Assembly (NCBI GenBank): GCA_964409165.1
Contig: CAYPCH010000106.1
Location: 1 to 12,911 of the forward strand
Direction of reading: 5' to 3'
DNA: 12,911 nucleotides
DNA from: CAYPCH01 sp964409165
GTDB taxonomy: Bacteria > Bacillota > Clostridia > Acetivibrionales > Acetivibrionaceae
The notes beneath the pieces were generated by a model. That model worked only from the letters and a program-made list of their open reading frames with translations. It was not told the DNA's origin and did not search any database. A program made the position numbers and the translations under genes. Positions 7,773-12,911 of this stretch are shown here, one piece after another. Position 1 is the stretch's first letter; the number at the start of each line of letters is the position of its first letter.

Positions 7773-8579
7773 ATGTTAAGCGATTATATTCTTAATTCCC
7801 ATAAGCGTTGCAAACAGCTGGACATAAGGAGCAAACAGCCTTTTGTTCCACCTGACGAGGAAGACATTAACAATAAGACCCATAAAGATTTGGATATATT
7901 GGTTGGCAAGTGTATTGCAAAAAGCAAATCGACTTTTTTTGCACTTTTTAATTCGTTTTTTACCCTGACAACTGAAGAACTTGTTGTTATAAACAGTTTT
8001 ATCAACAAGAATTCAAATGTTGACATAAAAAAATTCGTTCCTTTAAAAGGTATAAGCTTAAAGGAGGAGCATTACGGAATATCAGCGGTATCCTTATCGG
8101 CTTATAAAAAGGATGTTGCATATATAGTAGGAAAAGAACATTTTCGGAATGAGTCTAAGAATCTTACTTGTGTTTCGGTTCCTCTAAAATATGAGAAGGA
8201 AGTAATTGGTTACTTAAGCCTGTCATCATATAAATGCAATTATGTAAATGGCTTGAGGGTTTTTATGGAATGTCTGTCTCATAATATAGAGTATGAGCTT
8301 GTCAAGCTGAATATTATAAAAAGGCTTAATGCTTATGCCAATGTTATTAGTCAAAAATATAAGGATATAAATTTAGAGGAATTATCACACAAGGAGAAAG
8401 AGGTAATATACGGATTATTGAAGGGTCATTCGAATTTTGAGATTGCCCAGGAGATGTATATATCGGAAGCAACGGTAAAGACCCACTTGAAACATATTTA
8501 TGATAAATGCGGTACGAAAAACAAGACAGATACTGCGTTGCTTATGCTATGCAGGGATTTATTGGAGAATATAGGTTAA
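7773..8579 (+). CDS. GAF-LuxR type transcriptional regulator
   Basis: The 268-residue protein has a C-terminal LuxR/FixJ helix-turn-helix (about residues 202-262) with the family pattern LSHKEKEVIYGLLKG, then NFEIAQEMYISEATVKTHL and IYDKCG. Residues about 40-180 resemble the GAF domain of AcoR-type activators: the YGISAVSLS, GKEHF (residues 120-124) and CVSVPLKYE-x-x-VIGYLSLS segments match that family in order. There is no receiver phosphorylation site. It probably senses a small molecule in the cytoplasm and switches nearby genes. The ATG at 7773 is chosen because aaagggg (7756-7762) lies 10 bases upstream; a TTG at 7767 is less likely. It ends 12 bases before cpaB, so it is almost certainly in the pilus operon and a good candidate for its regulator. 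Bases 7911-7963 are repeated exactly at 6087-6139. Confidence 0.88.
   Translation: MLSDYILNSHKRCKQLDIRSKQPFVPPDEEDINNKTHKDLDILVGKCIAKSKSTFFALFNSFFTLTTEELVVINSFINKNSNVDIKKFVPLKGISLKEEHYGISAVSLSAYKKDVAYIVGKEHFRNESKNLTCVSVPLKYEKEVIGYLSLSSYKCNYVNGLRVFMECLSHNIEYELVKLNIIKRLNAYANVISQKYKDINLEELSHKEKEVIYGLLKGHSNFEIAQEMYISEATVKTHLKHIYDKCGTKNKTDTALLMLCRDLLENIG
7911..7963 (+). repeat. 53-bp direct repeat, copy 2 (inside the regulator gene)
   Basis: Identical to 6087-6139. Here it is coding and encodes part of the region just before the GAF-like core (CIAKSKSTFFALFNSFF). This is probably the source copy, because it lies in an intact reading frame. Confidence 0.95.
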
Positions 8580-8591
8580 GGAAGGTGGAAA

Positions 8592-9308
8592 ATGGCGTTA
8601 TATACAAAGATAAAGATAGTATTGGCCTTGGTATTGGCGTTATTAATATCTTTTCTTACATCAGCATACCTCAAGTCGTTCAAGGATGAGGTTACGGTTG
8701 TTGTTGCTGTACAGGATATTGACGAAAGAACCTGGATAAAGCCGGACATGGTAAAGGAAATAAGCATTGGAAGAAGAGAAAAGCAGATATTGGCGGATTA
8801 TGCATTTACAAGCGTAAAAGACCTTGAAAACTCAATATCAAAAGTCAATATAAAAAAAGGGGACATAATAAACCGTTCAGAGGATGTGATAGCGGGAACA
8901 AGGCAGTCACTTTTAGAAAAAGAAGTTATAACCGAAAATGGAGTGATCAATGATTCCTATTTTCTTTCGGAAAATAAAAGGCTTATTACAATAAGGCTTG
9001 ATTCTCATGGTGCATTGAATAACAAGTTAAATATAGGTGACTGGGTTGATGTTATTTATACCTCGGACGGAGGCAGTGAGAAATCTTTTTCGTTTACCAT
9101 AATGCAGCATGTTGAAATTTTTGATATAGAGAATACAAATACAAGTAAAAGCACTATACAGCAGAATGTAACTCTGATTGTTGAGCCTCAGCAGGCTGTT
9201 GATATTGTTTGGGCGAAAAGAAACGGAAGTCTTGATTTGGCTCTTAACCCTACTGAGGGGGATAACGAAATTGTATTTCCCTCAAATATGGATAAGTTTT
9301 TGAAATAA
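8592..9308 (+). CDS. cpaB: Flp pilus assembly protein CpaB/RcpC
   Basis: The 238-residue protein has an N-terminal membrane helix (about residues 5-27). A SAF domain follows (about 33-95; VTVVVAVQDIDERTWIKPDM through NIKKGDIINRSEDVI). Then comes the RcpC/CpaB domain, with ITIRLD, the LNIGDWVDVIYTSD motif and a late VTLIVEPQQAVDIVWA segment. This order and length fit the CpaB family. In Tad systems CpaB is an envelope protein of the pilus assembly complex; in Gram-positive cells there is no outer-membrane secretin partner, so it likely works at the membrane-wall interface. The ribosome binding site ggaaggtgg (8580-8588) sits 3 bases before the ATG. The gene follows the regulator by 12 bases and precedes tadZ by 27. 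Confidence 0.92.
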   Translation: MALYTKIKIVLALVLALLISFLTSAYLKSFKDEVTVVVAVQDIDERTWIKPDMVKEISIGRREKQILADYAFTSVKDLENSISKVNIKKGDIINRSEDVIAGTRQSLLEKEVITENGVINDSYFLSENKRLITIRLDSHGALNNKLNIGDWVDVIYTSDGGSEKSFSFTIMQHVEIFDIENTNTSKSTIQQNVTLIVEPQQAVDIVWAKRNGSLDLALNPTEGDNEIVFPSNMDKFLK

Positions 9309-9335
9309 CGTTTGGATATTTTGGAGTTGTTTAAT

Positions 9336-10109
9336 ATGAGTATTAGTAGAAGACAAAAAGCTATAGTGTTTTATGCACCTCAGGGGGGTACAGGAAAATC
9401 TACCTTATCTGTGAATACATCAATATTTGCAGCGACAATGGGATTAAAAACATTGATAGTTGATATGTCCATATATGGCAGTGTGATGTCATCATTAAAG
9501 ATACCCAAAAAGGGTGGTAACGGGTTGTCCTCTGTCATTACTCTTCTCGACCTTGAGTCAAATGAAAAGGATTCATTGAGGTTTATTGAGTCATTAAAAA
9601 GCTCAATTGTTAAGAGTGAGGTGCATGAAAATCTTGATGTGCTTACAGGAGCCAATCCTATCAGGATGGAATCCTTGACACAGGAGTATGTAAAGGAAAT
9701 AGTAAATGGTCTGAGAAAACTGAATTACAATTTGATTGTTTTTGATACTTCATCTGAGTTAAGTGTAAAAAATCTTATTTTGCTTGAGATGATGGACTAT
9801 GTTTTAATGCCGGTTATACAGGATGTATCATGTGGATGGAAGATGATACTTTTTAAAGAAATTATTGAAAAGTGCATACTGGATAAGAACAAATTTAAAA
9901 TTATTATTAATATGTGCAACAAGAATTCCGGTTTTAATAATCTTGAGTTTGAAAGTGAAATCGGGTTTAAGGCAATAGCAGAGATACCTTTATTTGTAAA
10001 GAAATATCAGGGGTTTATAAACAGGGGGGATCAGATTCATTCAAAGTACAATAAAAAGGCATATAAATGCTTTATGGAAATAGCTAAAACAATATTAAGA
10101 TTCAAATAG
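9336..10109 (+). CDS. tadZ: TadZ/CpaE-like MinD-family ATPase (short form)
   Basis: The 257-residue protein is a ParA/MinD-like P-loop ATPase. The deviant Walker A reads APQGGTGKSTLS (residues 14-25), followed by the LIVDMS strand and a late NLIVFDTSSELS strand in the place of the DxPP switch. Many TadZ/CpaE proteins carry a receiver-like domain before the ATPase; here the P-loop starts within 16 residues, so that domain is absent. The signature Lys of the KGG motif is Gln16, while the phosphate-binding Lys21 is kept. TadZ positions the pilus machine at the cell pole in other bacteria. The ATG at 9336 is chosen because ggag (9323-9326) lies 9 bases upstream; an in-frame TTG at 9312 is less likely. 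It sits between cpaB and the secretion ATPase, as expected for a tad operon. Confidence 0.88.
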   Translation: MSISRRQKAIVFYAPQGGTGKSTLSVNTSIFAATMGLKTLIVDMSIYGSVMSSLKIPKKGGNGLSSVITLLDLESNEKDSLRFIESLKSSIVKSEVHENLDVLTGANPIRMESLTQEYVKEIVNGLRKLNYNLIVFDTSSELSVKNLILLEMMDYVLMPVIQDVSCGWKMILFKEIIEKCILDKNKFKIIINMCNKNSGFNNLEFESEIGFKAIAEIPLFVKKYQGFINRGDQIHSKYNKKAYKCFMEIAKTILRFK

Positions 10110-10127
10110 TATTCAGGAGCATTATTA

Positions 10128-11543
10128 ATGAGAGTAGAAAGACTGATAAAAGACAGACAGCTGTCAATTGCAAATAAATTGAATAGCAAACAGGCAAGGA
10201 GTCCGCGTAAGGAAGCCCATATAAAGCTTGTTGAAAACAAGTTGGAGTTGCTCAAAAAAATCAGGGAGAAGCTTATTGAAAAATATAGTATTTCAGATAT
10301 TGACTCTGTGCAGAAGTTTGAGCTTATTAGGAAAGAAGCTTGGTCAATGATTGAAGAGATGGCGGAGAAGAACCATCTCAATATGTACCTTGATTCGTAC
10401 GATAAAGCTGAAATACTGGAAATGCTTATCCAGACCATGTTCGGTTACGGAGTTCTGGATCCGCTTATTAAAGACCCGTCTATTACTGAAATAATGGTTA
10501 ATGGGACACAGAAGATATTTATTGAAAGGAACGGAAAAATTGAAATTGCACTGAATAAAAGGGGAGAAGACCTTAAATTTAATAACAATGACGAGCTATT
10601 ATATGTCATAGAAAAAATTGTTGCACCTATAAACAGAAAGGTGGATGAAAGTAATCCTATTGTGGATGCAAGGCTGCCTAACGGCTTTCGTGTAAATATT
10701 GCACTAAATACCGTATCGTTGGATGGCTCGGTAATTACTATAAGGAAGTTTCCCGAATGTCCTTATACAATGACCCAACTGGTTGAATTCGGTGCTCTTC
10801 CGGCAAATGTTGCACTTTTTTTAAAACACCTTGTTAAAGCAAAATACAATATAATTATATCCGGTGGTACAGGAAGTGGAAAAACCACATTTTTAAATGC
10901 ACTCGGGAACTTTATTAATAAAGATGAAAGAATAATCACCATTGAAGATTCTGCTGAGCTTAAAATAACAGGTATAGATAATCTCATCAGACTTGAGACC
11001 AGACCGCCCAATATAGAGGGACGTGGTGAGATAAGTATGAGAGAGCTTGTGAGGAGTGCTCTTAGAATGAGACCGGACAGGATAATTGTCGGTGAAGTAA
11101 GGGGTGGAGAAGCATTGGATATGTTGCAGGCTATGAATACGGGACATGATGGTTCTTTGTCCACCGGACATGCCAATTCGTCAATTGATATGCTCAGCAG
11201 GCTTGAAACAATGGTTCTGATTTCCGGAGTGGAATTACCCCTTGCATCGGTTCGACAGCAGATATCATCGGCAGTTGAATTTATTGTTCATCTTGCCAAG
11301 CTGCATGATGGTTCAAGAAGAGTCGTTCAGGTAACTGAGATAATTGGTGCAGACAAAGACGGTTATATAACCCGTGAGTTGTTTGAATTCAAAAGATACA
11401 GCGGTTTGGCGGGGATTAAGGATACTCTGGTTTATACAGGTAACGGTATAAAACGCACAAATAAATTACTTGCATCGGAAATGGACATTAAAGACATAGA
11501 GAAAATTTTGAGTATAAACTCTGAATATAATTCTGAATTTTAA
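10128..11543 (+). CDS. tadA: Tad pilus secretion ATPase TadA/CpaF
   Basis: The 471-residue protein is a type II/IV secretion system ATPase of the TadA/CpaF group. The N-terminal part is helical and charged. The family segment GYGVLDPLIKDPSITEIMVN is followed by a DARLPNGFRVNIAL stretch. The Walker A is SGGTGSGKTT (residues 245-254, Lys252). The Walker B region RIIVGEVRGGEALD has the catalytic-type Glu323, and the His box STGHANS follows. All key motifs are intact and the length is normal. It would power assembly of Flp subunits from the cytoplasmic side of the membrane, with TadB/TadC as platform. The start is set by aggag (10115-10119), 8 bases before the ATG. It is 18 bases after tadZ and is followed directly by the pilin gene; the tadB/tadC genes usually found after it are missing here. 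Confidence 0.96.
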   Translation: MRVERLIKDRQLSIANKLNSKQARSPRKEAHIKLVENKLELLKKIREKLIEKYSISDIDSVQKFELIRKEAWSMIEEMAEKNHLNMYLDSYDKAEILEMLIQTMFGYGVLDPLIKDPSITEIMVNGTQKIFIERNGKIEIALNKRGEDLKFNNNDELLYVIEKIVAPINRKVDESNPIVDARLPNGFRVNIALNTVSLDGSVITIRKFPECPYTMTQLVEFGALPANVALFLKHLVKAKYNIIISGGTGSGKTTFLNALGNFINKDERIITIEDSAELKITGIDNLIRLETRPPNIEGRGEISMRELVRSALRMRPDRIIVGEVRGGEALDMLQAMNTGHDGSLSTGHANSSIDMLSRLETMVLISGVELPLASVRQQISSAVEFIVHLAKLHDGSRRVVQVTEIIGADKDGYITRELFEFKRYSGLAGIKDTLVYTGNGIKRTNKLLASEMDIKDIEKILSINSEYNSEF

Positions 11544-11559
11544 AAAGGGGGTGGAAAAA

Positions 11560-11757
11560 GTGTTCAATAATTTACTTGGTAAAGCATGGTTGTCATTAGT
11601 GAGCTTAAAAAGTTCAAGGAAAGGACAAGCAATGACCGAGTATGGTCTTGTAATTGCATTGGTTGCTGTAGCTGTAATAGTTGCGCTTGCAGCATTAGGT
11701 GGAAAACTTACCGAACTTTTTGCATTTATAACCGACAGTATAAATGTTCCGTCATAA
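11560..11757 (+). CDS. flp: Flp-type major pilin precursor
   Basis: A 65-residue prepilin of the class IVb Flp type. A basic leader of 22 residues ends in RKG. The mature part begins QAMTEYGLVIALVAV, with the conserved Glu5-Tyr6 pair, and a hydrophobic helix runs through most of its 43 residues. Cleavage by a TadV/CpaA-type prepilin peptidase is expected between bases 11625 and 11626. The GTG at 11560 is chosen because aagggggtgg (11545-11554) sits 5 bases upstream; the GTG at 11551 lies inside that site. The mature pilin should pack into the filament powered by TadA, whose gene is 16 bases upstream. A strong hairpin 31 bases downstream probably makes this the best-expressed part of the operon. 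The 22-residue leader is longer than the 9-residue leaders of the two pseudopilins downstream. Confidence 0.93.
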   Translation: MFNNLLGKAWLSLVSLKSSRKGQAMTEYGLVIALVAVAVIVALAALGGKLTELFAFITDSINVPS

Positions 11758-11787
11758 ATAGTTGAGGGGACAGGACAAGTTTAATTG

Positions 11788-11825
11788 CATTTGAACCTCT
11801 TATGAAAATATGAGAGGTTCAAATG
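11788..11825 (+). promoter_or_regulatory. Strong intra-operon hairpin between flp and tadE
   Basis: The arms catttgaacctct (11788-11800) and agaggttcaaatg (11813-11825) are perfectly complementary over 13 bp. A U-G pair and two A-U pairs extend this to 16 bp around a 6-base loop (gaaaat). No T-run follows, so it is a weak terminator at most. It more likely protects the 3' end of the pilin message or partly stops transcription, favouring pilin over the minor subunits. This role is an inference. Confidence 0.75.
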
Positions 11826-11863
11826 TAGATTCTTATCATAATAACTGTTTTAAGGGGGATTAA

Positions 11864-12307
11864 ATGAAAATTATTAAAAATAATAGAGGGCAGTCAGCTC
11901 TGGAGACTGCCATTACTCTCCCTATCATACTGTTTGTTCTTTATGCCATGATTTCGTTGGGCATTTATATATATGATCATTCGGTCTTGTTGTTGGCTGC
12001 AAATAAGGCTACTGACACAGGTATAGGTATACTATCGCGACAAGATATAAACGAGAATGAGAAGGAGCTATTGATTGAAGAGGCCGCAAGAAATTTTATA
12101 ACATCCGGGATTTTTCTTGAAGAGCCTGATGGGGAAGCGGGTTTGCCGGAGCTTGCATTAATTACTGAAACAGATTTAGAAGGGGAACGTAGGTTGTCTG
12201 TGACTGTTATCAGAAAGTTTAACTGCGGATTGCCTTTTGTGAATGAGATTTTTAAGGATCATCTTATAATAAAAGCTGAGAGCTTTTATATATTTAAGGA
12301 ACATTGA
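11864..12307 (+). CDS. tadE: TadE-like pseudopilin
   Basis: The 147-residue protein has a 9-residue basic leader ending in Gly (MKIIKNNRG), then QSALETAITLPIILFVLYAM, a prepilin-type hydrophobic segment with Glu at mature position 5. This matches the TadE family, whose members are minor pseudopilins processed by the same peptidase as Flp. After the membrane segment the remaining residues form a soluble domain with acidic helices and several beta strands ending in FYIFKEH. A ribosome binding site (aaggggg) ends 5 bases before the ATG at 11864. It lies 106 bases after flp, with the hairpin in between, and 16 bases before the TadG-like gene. The family level is confident; whether it should be named TadE or a clostridial variant is open. 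Confidence 0.85.
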   Translation: MKIIKNNRGQSALETAITLPIILFVLYAMISLGIYIYDHSVLLLAANKATDTGIGILSRQDINENEKELLIEEAARNFITSGIFLEEPDGEAGLPELALITETDLEGERRLSVTVIRKFNCGLPFVNEIFKDHLIIKAESFYIFKEH

Positions 12308-12323
12308 GCAAGGTGGGGTTAAT

Positions 12324-12761
12324 ATGAAGCTTTTAAGAAATAGGAATGGACATTCTGCAATTTTTTTGTGTATTGCTATGCCTTTAATTATTGCAGTTTT
12401 GGGCATATGTATAGACGGAAGCTTACTGCTTTACTATAAAGCAAGGTTAATGACGGCTACAAAGCTTGCAGCAGTTTCAGCGACATCATTTTATGATATT
12501 GAAGACGAACAATTGGCTATTGACTATGCAAGTGCTGAGGATGTAGCTTTAAGGACTTTGTATCAGAATTTCGAGGATGCAGTTATGACAGCTTTTGAGG
12601 TTGACAACGCTCAGAAGAATTCATGCAGGGTTGATGCACAGGTAGAGGTGCCGTGTTATTTTATGAGCATTATGGAGGCTTTTGGTTTCGAGGTTGCTCA
12701 AAAGACATTGGTAGAAAGCTATACTGCACGAAGAAGTATTTCGCTTGAAGGTGATGAATAA
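12324..12761 (+). CDS. TadG-like pilus-assembly protein
   Basis: The 145-residue protein has a basic leader (MKLLRNRNG) and the segment HSAIFLCIAMPLIIAVLGI followed by CIDGSLLLYYKARLMTATKL. This fits the TadE/TadG-like N-terminal domain (PF13400), in which a hydrophobic helix leads to an Asp-Gly motif and an Ala-rich helix (AAVSATSFYD here). TadG proteins are normally longer, so this is a short form. If Gly9 is the cleavage site, mature position 5 is Phe and not the Glu usual for pilins, so it may keep its leader and stay a membrane protein. The ribosome binding site aaggtgggg (12310-12318) is 5 bases before the ATG. The next gene starts directly at its stop codon, which suggests translational coupling. 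Confidence 0.8.
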   Translation: MKLLRNRNGHSAIFLCIAMPLIIAVLGICIDGSLLLYYKARLMTATKLAAVSATSFYDIEDEQLAIDYASAEDVALRTLYQNFEDAVMTAFEVDNAQKNSCRVDAQVEVPCYFMSIMEAFGFEVAQKTLVESYTARRSISLEGDE

Positions 12762-12911
12762 ATGTATAAAGGAATAGCTGTTCTTGTATTTTTTTTAGTT
12801 TTTATAGTTATGATGCCATGGGGCAGCATTTTTCCGTCAAGAAATTTGAGGAAACTGATTAAGTCTCTTGATGAAGACAGGTATCATTCAATTATAAGAA
12901 GTAGCAGTCCT
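12762..12911 (+). CDS. Membrane-anchored protein, 3' end outside window
   Basis: An open frame starts with ATG at 12762, immediately after the TAA of the TadG-like gene, and runs for 50 codons to the window edge. The ribosome binding site is gaaggtga inside the upstream gene (about 12748-12755). The start reads MYKGIAVLVFFLVFIVMMPW, a single membrane helix, followed by a basic, polar segment with LIKSLDEDRYHSII. That segment loosely resembles the first helix of the NTF2-like protein at 6815-7657. The last gene of the window is probably part of the pilus operon. The family cannot be set from this fragment. Confidence 0.75.
   Translation, partial: MYKGIAVLVFFLVFIVMMPWGSIFPSRNLRKLIKSLDEDRYHSIIRSSSP

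Noticed and set aside
10763..11176. 137-codon open frame on the minus strand within tadA
   Set aside because: Opposite the conserved Walker A to Walker B region of tadA; a shadow of that coding sequence.

Overview
The window is AT-rich, low-GC DNA from a Gram-positive, Clostridia-type bacterium. The basis for this is purine-rich ribosome binding sites before nearly every gene, a lipobox lipoprotein, peptidoglycan hydrolase domains, a Tad pilus operon with no secretin gene, and a type I-like dockerin with two calcium-binding loops. The dockerin points to a cellulosome-forming relative of Acetivibrio, Ruminiclostridium or Pseudobacteroides; this placement is an inference. All genes are on the + strand. 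No tRNA, rRNA, CRISPR array or transposase gene was seen.

Left part (2-5943). A very large secreted multidomain protein enters from the left edge. In order it has repeats resembling the copper amine oxidase N-terminal domain, a long unassigned region with a Cys cluster, an Ig-like module, an FN3-like module, a dockerin, a second related Ig-like module, a peptidoglycan-binding-like helical region, a GH73 glucosaminidase and an M23 peptidase domain. The M23 domain has lost its first zinc-ligand histidine. A hairpin terminator separates it from a lipoprotein gene of unknown function.

Middle part (5944-7657). The 369-base gap after the lipoprotein is structured. It holds a decayed, internally deleted copy of two downstream genes, ending in a 53-base segment identical to part of the luxR-type gene. 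Next come a long hairpin terminator and a near-consensus sigma-A promoter. The promoter drives a four-helix small membrane protein, followed by a membrane-anchored protein with two NTF2-like halves.

Right part (7773-12911). A GAF-LuxR regulator is followed closely by cpaB, tadZ/cpaE, tadA/cpaF, the Flp pilin flp, a TadE-like pseudopilin, a TadG-like protein and the start of another membrane-anchored protein. This is a Tad/Flp type IVb pilus operon. CpaB, TadZ and TadA would form and power the assembly machine, Flp would be the major subunit, and the TadE/TadG-like proteins minor subunits. A strong hairpin between flp and tadE probably sets the pilin to minor-pilin ratio. The platform proteins TadB/TadC and the prepilin peptidase are not in the window. 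The main points of interest are the dockerin-bearing cell-wall hydrolase, its altered M23 site, the chimeric gene remnant, and the regulator at the head of the pilus operon.
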